A DNA stretch of 64,000 nucleotides, taken from NCBI GenBank assembly GCA_900318995.1, contig ONMR01000015.1, positions 1-64,000 of the forward strand, in the 5' to 3' direction. The position numbers were made by a program, and so were the translations under genes. The notes below the pieces were generated by a model that made no database searches, was not told the origin of the DNA, and worked only from the letters and a program-made list of their open reading frames with translations. Numbering within the stretch: the first letter of the stretch is position 1; every line of letters begins with the position of its first letter. The DNA is from an uncultured Prevotellaceae bacterium (GTDB lineage Bacteria > Bacteroidota > Bacteroidia > Bacteroidales > Bacteroidaceae). Below are positions 42,732-52,341 of this stretch, piece by piece.

Positions 42732-44049
42732 ACTCCAGGTATTGCATGATGCGGCCGGAAATCTGGAGGAGGGAGATTTCGCAGACCTTGGTGTCGTACT
42801 GGACCTGGAGCAGGCTCTCTTCGGCATCCAGGAGGGATTTCTGAGCCTCACGCATCTCGAGTCCGGATAGGTTGCCCAGCAGGTAACGCTCCTGTGCAAT
42901 GTCCATTGTCTCCTGCGCGGCCTTCAGATTCTGCTCCTGCAGCTCCAGAAGCATCAGGTTGTTCTGGTAAGCCTGCCAGAAATCTTCCAGGTTGGCACGC
43001 AGCTGAAGCTCCAGTTGATCTACGGTAATGTCGGCATTCATCTCGTCCAGCAGGGCGTTACGTTCCTGTGTGCGCTGCTTGCCGTTTATAAGGTTCATGC
43101 CTATTGTGGCGCCAAAGCTGGGGCCCCAGTTAAGGCGGTCGGTGTAAGTGCTGTTGCCGTAAAGGTTTTGGGTTATGCCGTATGATGCGTTAAGACGCAG
43201 GTAGGGGTAGTTGCGTGACTGAACAGTCTTGCGGTCCATCCTGGCAACTGAACGGTTGCTCTCGGCACGCAGCAGCGATGCATTAACCTTCATCATGTCA
43301 TCATAAAGAGACTGGAAGTCAAGCCCTGTAAGCAGGGTGATGGCGGTATCGGCTGCCACGTGAACGGTCTTGAGGTCCTGGTTGGACATAAGACGGTTTA
43401 TACGGATGTTGGCCGATGCCAGTGACTCGTGCTGCTTAAGGCTTTTGGCGCTGTCAGAGTTGAAATAGACCTGAGCCTGCTGCATGTCCAGGCGGGAGTT
43501 GCCGCCCATATCGTAACGCTCGCTGGTAATGCGCAGACGCTCCTTACTCAGAGCGGTGGCATATTCCAGATTCTTAAGGTGCAGTGTCTGACGCACAAGG
43601 TTGTAATACTCGGTGGTAAGGCTTGCAATATAATCCTCAATGCTTATGCGGGTCTGTATGGTGCCTTGGTTGTGGAGTTCCTGCATGCGGTCACGGGTGG
43701 CCTGGATGCTGAAACCCTCAAATACGGTCCAATCGGCACGGACCTGTGCGTTCAGCGTCTGGTCCAGCACGTTACGGTTGGATACGGTGGAGCCATCGGA
43801 CTTAAGGGTGGCGTCATTGCTGGCAATTGATCCGGAGTAACTGCCCTGGATGCTTACGGTGGGCATTCCGCCGGCATAAGCCCAGGTATCGTTATTGGCG
43901 GCTTTCTCCTCGGAGATGTTGACCAGTTTTATCTGATAGCTCTCCCGGATACCCTCCTCAAGGCAATCCTTGAGAGTCATTATCTGTGCCGATGAACCCG
44001 TGCAAAGGGTTATGGCAGCCATAGCCAATGTTATTCTGTATGGTTTCAT
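42730..44049 (-). CDS. TolC-family outer-membrane efflux protein
   Basis: A 439-residue outer-membrane channel with a signal peptide (about 1-21). Two halves are rich in amphipathic helix (ITSERYDMGGNSRLDMQQAQVYF and ERYLLGNLSGLEMREAQKSLLDAEESL, each with the family's YxxG..s..d pattern). It is the exit duct of the RND pump. Its ATG overlaps, as ATGA, the stop of the original reading frame of the upstream permease, a relic of coupling that the permease's current stop (44074) has lost. It is the third gene of the adaptor-permease-TolC run. Confidence 0.92.
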   Translation of the reverse strand: MKPYRITLAMAAITLCTGSSAQIMTLKDCLEEGIRESYQIKLVNISEEKAANNDTWAYAGGMPTVSIQGSYSGSIASNDATLKSDGSTVSNRNVLDQTLNAQVRADWTVFEGFSIQATRDRMQELHNQGTIQTRISIEDYIASLTTEYYNLVRQTLHLKNLEYATALSKERLRITSERYDMGGNSRLDMQQAQVYFNSDSAKSLKQHESLASANIRINRLMSNQDLKTVHVAADTAITLLTGLDFQSLYDDMMKVNASLLRAESNRSVARMDRKTVQSRNYPYLRLNASYGITQNLYGNSTYTDRLNWGPSFGATIGMNLINGKQRTQERNALLDEMNADITVDQLELQLRANLEDFWQAYQNNLMLLELQEQNLKAAQETMDIAQERYLLGNLSGLEMREAQKSLLDAEESLLQVQYDTKVCEISLLQISGRIMQYLE

Positions 44050-44073
44050 TCCTTTTTCTTGCGGGTTTTACGG

Positions 44074-46998
44074 TCAGTTGATATGTAACTGTAGATGGAG
44101 GGTACAATGTACATGGTGAAGAAGGTCGATATGAGCATACCGCCAACTACCGCTGTACCCATTAGGACGCAGACGCTGTATGGATGCATCGCGAATGGCT
44201 ATGAACTTGTCAATTCCGGCCTCCTGCTTCTGGTTGGCAAACTCCACAATCAGGATACCGTTCTTGGCCACAAGGCCTATCAGCATTATAATACCAATCT
44301 CACTGAAAATGTTCATGGTCTGACCGCCGCCGCGCAGGAATACAAGCGCGCCGAACACAGCCAGAGGCACAGTAATCATAACTATGAGAGGATCCTTGAA
44401 ACTCTCAAACTGGGCAGCCAGGATCAGGTAGATAAGCAGCAGTGCCAGTCCGAACGCAAACAGCAGGCTGTTGGAGCTCTCGCGGAAATCCTTGGACTCG
44501 CCGGTAAGTGCGGTACGGAAGGTATCATCCAGAGTCTCCTTGGCTATCTTGTCCATCTCATCGAGTGCCTGTCCAAGGGTATATCCCTTACCCAGGCCGG
44601 CCGATACGGTGGCTGATACAAATCGGTTGTAGCGGTACAGACGGGGCGGGGCAATGTCCTCCTTAAGGTCCACCAGGTTCTCCATCTGTATCATGTCGCC
44701 GCTTCCGCTGCGCATATAGATTGACTTTAGTGCCTGTGTGGTGTTGCGTTGCTGGCGGTTTATCTCACCAATAATATCATACTGCTTTCCGTTCATATAG
44801 AGGTAACCCATACGCTGTCCGCTCAGCCCCCACTGCAGGGTCTGTGCAATGTCGCGGGTACTTACGCCCAGAAGGTTGGCTTTCTCGCGGTTGATTGATA
44901 TCCGGACCTCGGGCTTGGAGAACTTGAGGTCGGCATCGGCCATCTGGAAGGCGGGGTTTTCGTTTACGCGGGCCAGGAAGGTGGGCAACACATCCTGAAG
45001 TTTCTCTATGTTGGTGGCCTGCAGTACGTAACGTACCGGCATACCGCCTCGACCGCCTGCAAATGATGACTGTTGCTGCACGAAGGCGCGGGCATCGTTC
45101 TCGCGGCGTACGGCGGCGCTCAGCTTCTCAAACACCTCCATCTGCGAGTAGCTGCGCTCGTTTATGTCCTTAAGTGTAATCTGTATGTTGCCGCCTCCCG
45201 ATGATACTCGGGCGGTCACGAATTTGGCATCGGGCATGAGTGAATCCACCACGTCGTTTATGCGCTCGGTATAGTCACGCATGTACTCGTAGGTTACGCC
45301 CTCGGGACCCTGGGTGCGTACGGTTACCTGTGATCGGTCCTCCATAGGCGCCATCTCGGACGGGGTCTTGGTCCACATCCAGACTGCTGCGCCCAGTGCC
45401 AGCACCATTGTGGCAAGGGTTATCCAGCGGTTGCGCAGTACAAACTCCAGACTCTTGCTGTAGTACTTGTTAAGGCCCTCAAAGAACGGCTCGGACCATG
45501 CGTAGAATGCGTTTTTCTTTTCCCTGCGCACCAGGATCTTGGTGGAGAGCATGGGAGTGAATGTAAGTGCGGCGAACGTGGATATCACCACGGCGCCCGC
45601 AATCACGAACGCGAACTCACGGAACAACCGGCCAGTCTGACCCTGCATGAACACTATCGGCACGAACACGCAGAGTAGTGTGATAGAGGTTGATATGATG
45701 GCGAACAGGATCTCGCGCGAACCGTCAATACCGGCCTGCAACGGGGTCATTCCTTTCTCTATGCGGTTGTAGATGTTCTCGGTCATCACTATGGCGTCAT
45801 CGACCACAAGTCCTACCGACAGTACCACCGCAAGCATCGAGAGCACGTTGATACTGAATCCCAACAGGTACATTACAAAGAATGAGCCGATGATTGATAC
45901 CGGGATGACCAGAACCGGGATAAGGGTTACACGCCAGTCACGCAGGAACAGGAATATGATGAATATAACCAGTATGAATGCCTCGTACAGGGTGTTCTTA
46001 ACCTCATTGATAGATGCGCGGATAAAGCGGGTGTTATCAAAACCGTACTCATAACCTACGTCCTCGGGCAGATCCTTCTCCATAAGTTTCATGCGGTCAT
46101 AGACGGCATTGGCAATGTTGATGTGGTTGGCACCGGGCTGGGGCGTTACTGCCACACCTACCATGGGGATGCCGTTCATCTTCATGTAGCTCTTTATGTC
46201 ACGCGGGCTCAGCTCGGCCTGGCCTACGTCGCTGAATCTTATGACCTTGGTGCCGTCATGCTTTATTACCAGGTTGTTGAACTCCTCGGTAGTGTGCATC
46301 TGGCCAAGGGTGCGGATTTCAAGCTCAGTGGTATTACCCTCAATTGTTCCTGACGGCAGTTCCACGTTCTCCTTGTCAAGGGCGTTCTTTACGTCCATGG
46401 GGGTGATGCCGTAACCCGACATCTTGACAGGATCCAGCCACAGGCGCATGCAGTAACGCTTTTCACCCCAGATCATCACGGAGCTTACGTCTTGGATGGT
46501 CTGAAGCTGCTCCTTTACCACAAGGTCGGCAATCTCGCTGAGTTCCAGCAGCGAGCGCTTGTCGGAGTGCAGGGCCACCATAAGGATGGGCATTGCGTCG
46601 GCATCGGCCTTGGATACGGTGGGAGGATCGCAGTCGCGAGGGAGCATTCGCTGGGCGCGAGATACCTTGTCACGTACGTCGTTGGCGGCGGTCTCAAGAT
46701 CGACCGAGAGCTCAAACTCTACGGTGATGCGGCTGTTGCCGTATTGGCTGACTGATGACAGCGAGCGTATGCCGGGGATACCGTTTATCTGCTGCTCCAG
46801 CGGCTCTGTTATCTGATTCTCAATGACTTCGGCGTTGGCTCCGGGGTAGGAGGCCGATACCGATATTATGGGGTTGTCCACCGACGGGTATTCGCGTACA
46901 CCCAGACTGGTGTATCCTACCACGCCGAACAGGATTATTATGAGCACCAGCACTGTGGCCAGCACCGGGCGGCGTATGCTAAGTTCAGATATGTTCAT
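44074..46998 (-). pseudogene. RND efflux permease, frameshifted by internal deletion near the C-terminus
   Basis: A 974-residue AcrB-like permease that is normal up to RDASIQRLRP near residue 941 and then has an out-of-frame tail. In homologues this point is followed by about 28 residues (transmembrane helix 11, starting ILMTSL) and then MGxxVxGG. Here MGTAVVGGMLISTFFTMYIVP... is present directly after RLRP but in another frame, and that frame ends at 44046, overlapping the tolC start. About 80 bases appear deleted (junction near 44160-44168). The proton-relay and porter regions are otherwise intact, but the protein probably cannot fold or transport normally. Alternatives: an assembly error or a mixed population. 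Confidence 0.8.
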
Positions 46999-47010
46999 GG
47001 GTGCGGCAGG

Positions 47011-48096
47011 TTATTTGAGTTCAACCCTCATACCGGTACGCAGCTGCATGGTGCCGCTGGTAATTACGGTGTCGCCTACGCTGAGGCCGCTCAGCACCTG
47101 TACCATGGCATCAGTCCTGAGGCCTTTGGTTATTTCCTGCGGGATGGCCTTGCCGCCTTTGTAGAGGAATACCTTGTCTATGCCCATCTCGGAGATGACT
47201 GCCTCGCTGGGTACTGCCAGGGCGTTTGGGAATGTGCGGGTATTCAGGCTTACACTTACGTATCGGCCGGGCACCAGCTTGCCGTCCTTGTTGTCGTAAA
47301 TGGCGCGGACCAGATAGGTGCGGGTGCCCTGATCCACCTTTGAGTTGGTGGCATAGACCTGGGCGTTGTGGATATCGTCGCTGCCTTCGACCGTGAATGT
47401 CAGTTTGGCTCCGTTCTGAAGCACTCCGGCATAACGCTCGGGGATGGCAAACTCAACCTTGAGTTTCTCAGTGTTGGTGAGCGTGGCCACATTGGTGTTG
47501 GGCGATGCGTAGGCTCCTACACTGACCTGACGCAGACCTATTATTCCGTCAAACGGGGCCTTGAGCTCGGTCTGGTCCAGCTTGGCGCGGCACTCCTCTA
47601 TATCGGCCTGGAGCTTGTTGAAGTTTGCCTCGGCCTCCTGATATGCCTCCTTACTTACAGCCTCCTTCTCATAGAGGGCTTTCTGGCGGGCCAGGCGGTC
47701 CTCGGTTGACTGATACTGGGCCTCAAGCTTCTTGAGCTGGGCCTGCAGGGGAGCGTCGTTGATCTTGGCCAGGACCTGACCTTTGCGGACCTTGGTGCCC
47801 TCCTCAAAGAAAATATCGGTAATCTTTCCCGATGTCTCAAATGAGAGGTTCACCTCCTCATTGGGGATGAGGCTTCCGCTTATGTTGATGCCGTCCACAA
47901 GCTCGGTGGGCTGCATAACCACGTGACGTACTAATAAAGTCTGGCCGCCGCGTCCTATCGGCGCACCTGCTGCGGGCATCGGGCCCGGGCCCGCCGGAAT
48001 GTCTTTGTTGGTTTTCGGTTTAAAACGGTATATGCCTAAAATGACCAGTCCTATTACGATGACTGATACCAGTACCCATTTGGTAGTCTTGCTCAT
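47011..48096 (-). CDS. RND efflux periplasmic adaptor (HlyD/MFP family)
   Basis: A 361-residue adaptor with an N-terminal membrane segment (about 6-24). It has the usual order: beta-barrel and lipoyl half-motifs (SFETSGKITDIFFEEGTKVRKGQVLAKIND), an alpha hairpin (about 115-175), the second lipoyl half (LKAPFDGIIG), and the beta barrel. It joins the inner-membrane RND permease to TolC. First gene of the operon, 12 bases before the permease. A perfect inverted repeat around its -7 box suggests repression by an unlinked regulator. Confidence 0.92.
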   Translation of the reverse strand: MSKTTKWVLVSVIVIGLVILGIYRFKPKTNKDIPAGPGPMPAAGAPIGRGGQTLLVRHVVMQPTELVDGINISGSLIPNEEVNLSFETSGKITDIFFEEGTKVRKGQVLAKINDAPLQAQLKKLEAQYQSTEDRLARQKALYEKEAVSKEAYQEAEANFNKLQADIEECRAKLDQTELKAPFDGIIGLRQVSVGAYASPNTNVATLTNTEKLKVEFAIPERYAGVLQNGAKLTFTVEGSDDIHNAQVYATNSKVDQGTRTYLVRAIYDNKDGKLVPGRYVSVSLNTRTFPNALAVPSEAVISEMGIDKVFLYKGGKAIPQEITKGLRTDAMVQVLSGLSVGDTVITSGTMQLRTGMRVELK

Positions 48097-48109
48097 ATAG
48101 TATAAGGTT

Positions 48110-48143
48110 GTGTCTTAAAAACGCAAATTTACTGATAAGACAC
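48110..48143 (-). promoter_or_regulatory. RND operon promoter inside an inverted repeat
   Basis: GTGTCTTA (48110-48117) and TAAGACAC (48136-48143) are perfect 8-base arms flanking TAAATTTG (48131-48124), a -7 box on the minus strand. An operator straddling the promoter fits a TetR-type repressor; none is encoded nearby. Confidence 0.6.
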
Positions 48144-48231
48144 CTTTTTTATTTACGCGTACCAGGCACTTAACATTTTTTAAGTGCAAAATAGGCCGGC
48201 TCCCATTTGTACTATTTTGTATCTTTACAAC

Positions 48232-48849
48232 ATGAAGGTATTATTGATAAACGGAAGCCCTAAGGAGCATGGCAACACGTTCCAGGCACTCAGCGAGGTA
48301 GCAAAAGCACTCAACGCCGAGGGTATTGAGACCGAGATTGTCAGCATAGGCAAAGATGCTATTCATGGTTGTATAGCATGTGGATATTGTGGCAAGACTG
48401 GCCGCTGCACATACAATGATGATCTGTACTATAAGATCTGGAGGACTGTGCAGGACGGCATAGACGGGCTTGTGGTTGGTTCGCCTGTTTATTATGGCGG
48501 TCCTAACGGTTCGCTCTGTGCTTTGCTGGACCGTGTATTCTATACACTGAGCCAGCAGTTGCAGTATAAGCCCGCTGCCAGTGTGGTGGTTTGCCGCCGT
48601 GGTGGCGCATCGGCAGCTTTTGACCGGCTTAACAAGTACTTTACTATTACCAATATGCCAGTGGTCAGTTCGCAGTACTGGAACATGGCTTACGGCCAGA
48701 CTCCCGGACAGGTAAAGCTGGACGAGGAGGGTATGCAGACAATGCGCACGCTGGGCCGCAACATGGCCTGGATGATCAGAAAACTGAACGTGGCCCAGGA
48801 CGGACATCCCGAGAAAGAGCCCATCGTCAGGACCAATTTCATCAGATAA
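48232..48849 (+). CDS. Flavodoxin-fold reductase with iron-sulfur-type cysteine motif
   Basis: A 205-residue flavoprotein of the NADPH-dependent FMN reductase fold: LLINGSPKEHGNTFQAL binds the FMN phosphate and SPVYYGGPNGSL is the second flavin loop. Between them is CIACGYCGKTGRC (Cys47, 50, 53, 59), the compact CX2CX2CX5C pattern of iron-sulfur flavoproteins. The start at 48232 is chosen because a -7-like box (TATCTTTA, 48220-48227) lies four bases upstream; an earlier in-frame ATG at 48184 precedes the promoter. The substrate is unknown; a redox or detoxification role is inferred from the family. Confidence 0.82.
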   Translation: MKVLLINGSPKEHGNTFQALSEVAKALNAEGIETEIVSIGKDAIHGCIACGYCGKTGRCTYNDDLYYKIWRTVQDGIDGLVVGSPVYYGGPNGSLCALLDRVFYTLSQQLQYKPAASVVVCRRGGASAAFDRLNKYFTITNMPVVSSQYWNMAYGQTPGQVKLDEEGMQTMRTLGRNMAWMIRKLNVAQDGHPEKEPIVRTNFIR

Positions 48850-48957
48850 CGCCGCAAAACGCCGCAAAGAGGCCGTTCTACTTTGCGTCCGGATGATATT
48901 TGAATGGTCTCATGGACAAAGAGTTCAGGGGCCCGCCTCCTTTTGTATGTTTTTTGT

Positions 48958-48965
48958 TATCTTTG
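48958..48965 (+). promoter_or_regulatory. -7 box of GH97 gene
   Basis: TATCTTTG matches TAnnTTTG, 25 bases before the ATG at 48991. No TTG is at the right distance, so this is moderate evidence. Confidence 0.5.
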
Positions 48966-48990
48966 AGGCATAATAACCAAAACCGATTAT

Positions 48991-50919
48991 ATGAAAAGAA
49001 TCCTTTTGCTTTCAGTGTTTGCTGTTTCATTCCTTTGCCGGATCAGTGCACAGTCTGATGTTTTTGAGGTGAAATCACCTGACAAGAAGATATGTTTCAG
49101 CCTTAAGAGTTCTCCGCTTTTTAAACTTACATATAAGGTTTCTATAGCAGGAAAGGATGTTATTGACTGGTCTCAGGTGGGTTATACGCATAGTGCTGAC
49201 AATGCGTGTGATGTTGCATCCCTTATGGCTTTATCGGAGGAGACGGGACCAATATTGGTTGTTTGGAAACCGCTGTGGGGAAAGCGTTCGGAGGTTAAGG
49301 ATGTTTATAACTCCCGTACATTTCAGATTTCTACAGCATCATCGCCCGCAGGTATATTCACTATGGAAGTGCGTGTATATAATGACGGTGTGGCATTCAG
49401 GATGAAGCCGGTCAGAGCCATGAAAAATGAGGTGTCTGATCTATATGAGCACACTGATTTCTCTTTTGCGGGTGATTATACCGCTTGGTACTATAATGGT
49501 GAACGTCATAATATAGGTCCTGAAAAGTTGTCCGATGCTAATGGAGAACGCCTGCCGATAATGATTATCAAGGCGGCCGATGACTTGTATATGGGCTTGC
49601 ATGAGGCAGACTTGAGTGCTGAAGGATGGCCTATGAGGCTGCGTTCGGAGAGCGGCTCAACCAAAATGAGCATTATTCCTGAAAAGAGTGTGCTGCCGCC
49701 TGCTGTTGATGATGAATTCACAGGTGCCTGGCGTGTGCTGATGGTGGGCAAGACTCCCGGTGACCTGGTGGATTCACACCTGCTGGAACTGCTCAACCCC
49801 GAGCCGGAGGGTGATTTCAGCTGGGTGCGCCCCGGCGTATATCTCTGGGACTGGCGCATTGACGGCGCAGTCTGGGAGGGCTACCGCTACGGCATGAATT
49901 ATGAGTCTTGGGTAAAAATGATTGACTTTGCAGCAGAGCAGGGATTCCAGGGTCTGGTGCTCGATGCCAACTGGTACGGCCCCGAGTTTGAGAAGGACTC
50001 CGATCCTACCAAGGGCGATAAGGCACGCGATGTTCAGCGTATCATAAAATACGGAAAGGACAGGGGAGTGGGTGTATGGCTCTACCTGAACGATGTGGCC
50101 GGTACCAATTATCCCATAGAGGAGACCCTGGCCCAGTATGAGGAGTGGGGTGCAAGCGGCGTAAAATACGGCTTTATGAACGGTAATCCGCAGGAGAAAA
50201 ACCGCAAGACGCAGGAGATAACCGCCCTGTGTGCCAAGCATCACCTGATGGTTGATTATCATGATTACCCCGTGCATCCCTTCGGCCAGATGCGCACCTG
50301 GCCCAATGCCGTTACACGCGAATACTGCAAGGCACAGCTGGACGGTCGCCAGATATTCCAACCCAAGACTTTTGTGACATCGGCCTTTGTCAATATGGTG
50401 GCTGGTCCGATTGACCAGAACAACGGTTTCCTGGAACTGCATCAGGGCCGAACCACCCGCAAGGACAACAATCAGGAGGTGCCCACAACCGTAACAGGTG
50501 AGATTGCACGCACCCTTATTACCTGGTCCGGTGCAACGGTAATTCCCGATATCCCCGAGTACTATCAGAAATATCCTACGCTTCTGGAGTTCCTGAGCGC
50601 CGAGAAGCAACCTTGGCAGGAGAGCATCACTCTGGCCGGCGAGATAGGCGAGTTCATAGTGATGGCCCGCCAGAACAAAGACGGCGACTGGCTTATCGGC
50701 GCTGCAACCAATGAGGATGCACGTACTCTGGACATACCCCTCAGTTTCCTGGGCAAGGGTAAATATACGGCAGCCATTACAACAGACGCCGAAGATACCC
50801 ACTACCGCACCAACCGCGAGACTCTCAATGTATCTAAGCCTGTAAAGGTTAACCGCAAATCATCGATCAGACTTGACCTGGCACCTGGAGGCGGTGCCTG
50901 CGTGCTGATCCGCAAATAA
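48991..50919 (+). CDS. Glycoside hydrolase family 97 enzyme
   Basis: A 642-residue secreted enzyme (signal peptide about 1-21, ending RISAQ). GH97 members hydrolyse alpha-linked glucosides or galactosides. An N-terminal beta-sandwich (about 25-270) is followed by a TIM barrel (WVRPGVYLWDWRIDG, DANWYGPEFE) and a C-terminal beta domain. At the place where retaining members have a nucleophile Asp, this protein has Gly394 (GVKYGFMNG), as in the inverting SusB type. The conserved VTREY glutamate is Glu444. The position normally a Glu in the HEP motif of SusB appears to be Asp425 (DYHDYP). It has a TATCTTTG box upstream and a strong terminator. Substrate undetermined. Confidence 0.88.
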   Translation: MKRILLLSVFAVSFLCRISAQSDVFEVKSPDKKICFSLKSSPLFKLTYKVSIAGKDVIDWSQVGYTHSADNACDVASLMALSEETGPILVVWKPLWGKRSEVKDVYNSRTFQISTASSPAGIFTMEVRVYNDGVAFRMKPVRAMKNEVSDLYEHTDFSFAGDYTAWYYNGERHNIGPEKLSDANGERLPIMIIKAADDLYMGLHEADLSAEGWPMRLRSESGSTKMSIIPEKSVLPPAVDDEFTGAWRVLMVGKTPGDLVDSHLLELLNPEPEGDFSWVRPGVYLWDWRIDGAVWEGYRYGMNYESWVKMIDFAAEQGFQGLVLDANWYGPEFEKDSDPTKGDKARDVQRIIKYGKDRGVGVWLYLNDVAGTNYPIEETLAQYEEWGASGVKYGFMNGNPQEKNRKTQEITALCAKHHLMVDYHDYPVHPFGQMRTWPNAVTREYCKAQLDGRQIFQPKTFVTSAFVNMVAGPIDQNNGFLELHQGRTTRKDNNQEVPTTVTGEIARTLITWSGATVIPDIPEYYQKYPTLLEFLSAEKQPWQESITLAGEIGEFIVMARQNKDGDWLIGAATNEDARTLDIPLSFLGKGKYTAAITTDAEDTHYRTNRETLNVSKPVKVNRKSSIRLDLAPGGGACVLIRK

Positions 50920-50923
50920 GAAA

Positions 50924-50961
50924 CGACGCATTCGGAAACGATCCGAATGCGTCGCTTTTTT
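50924..50961. terminator. Bidirectional terminator
   Basis: CGACGCATTCGG (50924-50935), 7-base loop, CCGAATGCGTCG (50943-50954), then CTTTTTT. It lies between the convergent GH97 and lipoprotein genes. Confidence 0.92.
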
Positions 50962-50976
50962 GTGAAAGGTCAGTGA

Positions 50977-51480
50977 TTAATCGTTGTTGTTCTGATTTAT
51001 AGCCTCTTTAGCCTTGTAGTAGGCGGCCTCATTGGATTTCAGTTCCAAAACCACCACATCCTTTGGAAGGTCCTTATGCGTGGCTGTCAAGTCGGTTGTG
51101 ATTACCTTGTTGTCGTCATAGGTAATGATGACTACATTGGCAGAGTCGTTATTCTGGTTGTTCTCAATCATCTCGCGGTATGCGATTTCTGCCGCTGCTT
51201 TCAAAGCGAAGGTTTCCTTGAGTATGAATGACGTGCAAACCGTATCAAAAAGAGCAGAGTCTGACTCTGCCTTGAATTTGGCCTCATAATAGAAGCCAAG
51301 ACCTGATTGTCTGTATGACAGGGTCACTGTAAGACCGTTGTCCTTGAATTCCGGATCCTGATCATTATTATAATCTTCAACAGTCTTTTGCACTTCGTCA
51401 ATGGCGTCCTCGATTGCGTCACATGAAAACAGTCCGAATGCGGCTGCTGTCATAAAACTTAAAAACAGAATCTTCTTCAT
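50977..51480 (-). CDS. Putative lipoprotein, unknown function
   Basis: A 167-residue protein with a signal peptide ending in a lipobox (FGLFSC, Cys20), so it is predicted to be lipid-anchored. The mature part begins with an acidic helix (DAIEDAIDEVQKTVED) and continues with a small alpha/beta domain. No family recognised. It lies 25 bases after the coiled-coil protein gene on the same strand and is likely co-transcribed. Confidence 0.75.
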   Translation of the reverse strand: MKKILFLSFMTAAAFGLFSCDAIEDAIDEVQKTVEDYNNDQDPEFKDNGLTVTLSYRQSGLGFYYEAKFKAESDSALFDTVCTSFILKETFALKAAAEIAYREMIENNQNNDSANVVIITYDDNKVITTDLTATHKDLPKDVVVLELKSNEAAYYKAKEAINQNNND

Positions 51481-51505
51481 TTCCTTCTTGAATAGTTGTT
51501 AGTGA

Positions 51506-52258
51506 TTATTCCAGTTTACCTCCCATGGAGAGTACAATCTGCTGCATTTCGGCTTTGATTTCAACCTTGTCCTTGCCCTTATACTCTGTGGTGTTGTTCA
51601 TTGTCACGGTCTTGCCGTCAACGGAAAGGTATTTGCGGTCTTCCTCATCCAGGTCGTTCAGGTGGTCGCGGTAGAACTGTGTGGCCAGCTCCGGAGTCTG
51701 GAAGTGATACATGATCCTGGATTCCGAACATTCATCTTTCTTGAATTTGGCAAGCCACTCCAGCTTGAACTGAGAGTAATCCCAGGTCAGGAGAACCTCA
51801 TCGCCCTTGTCTTCATATTGAGGAGTACCTATTCCCATAAGTGTCATGTATGAACCCATAAGACCGGCCAGTCCGGCGGATTCATCAATACGGCCATTGC
51901 CTACACGGCCGTTGGCCTGATTGATAGAGTCGGTAACGCGGTTCAACTCATTTGCGGCGTCGTTGACCTCATTGGCTGAGGTAACGATAGCGTCTGTATA
52001 AGCCTTGGTGGCGTTGGCTGCGGCATCGGCAGCGGCGTTTGCAGCCTTGTCGACCTCTTTCTCAACAGCTTTCTCTGCAGAATTCAGAACTTTCTCGGTA
52101 GCTTTCTCAGTGGTTTTCTCTACTGATTTCTCAACGGCTTTCGTGACGCCACGCTCTGCAGCCTTTACAGCTTTGTCGGCAATGCGGTTGAGTAGTTGTG
52201 CGTTGGCGGGGGCAGCGCAGAATAATGCGGCTATCGCAAAAAGAAAAAAGGATTTTTT
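51506..52258 (-). CDS. Secreted Ala/Lys/Glu coiled-coil protein
   Basis: A 250-residue protein with a signal peptide (KKSFFLFAIAALFCAAPANA). The start at 52258 is preferred over 52288 because a TACATTTG -7 box (52293-52286) lies between. Residues about 25-115 are a long amphipathic helix with repeated (A/V)EKxxEKxx units, rather like LEA- or apolipoprotein-type helices. A compact alpha/beta domain of unknown type follows (about 120-250). It probably interacts with membrane or polymer surfaces; this is inference. Confidence 0.75.
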   Translation of the reverse strand, partial: KKSFFLFAIAALFCAAPANAQLLNRIADKAVKAAERGVTKAVEKSVEKTTEKATEKVLNSAEKAVEKEVDKAANAAADAAANATKAYTDAIVTSANEVNDAANELNRVTDSINQANGRVGNGRIDESAGLAGLMGSYMTLMGIGTPQYEDKGDEVLLTWDYSQFKLEWLAKFKKDECSESRIMYHFQTPELATQFYRDHLNDLDEEDRKYLSVDGKTVTMNNTTEYKGKDKVEIKAEMQQIVLSMGGKLE

Positions 52259-52325
52259 CATATGTAAGGATTGTTTGGTTTTGTGCAAATGTACTCATTA
52301 TTTTATAATAATTAACTTTTTGTCT

Positions 52326-52333
52326 TATTTTTG
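52326..52333 (+). promoter_or_regulatory. -7 box at 5' end of secreted-protein gene
   Basis: TATTTTTG overlaps a possible GTG start (52333), so the ATG at 52342, 8 bases downstream, is the likely start. Confidence 0.55.
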
Positions 52334-52341
52334 TGGCCGAT

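Noticed and set aside
44095-44616. 173-codon plus-strand frame over the RND permease 3' region
   Set aside because: Antisense shadow; the minus strand encodes conserved RND sequence in two frames around a deletion.
49774-50802. 342-codon antisense frame across GH97
   Set aside because: The sense strand carries clear GH97 motifs; the antisense frame has no recognisable domain.
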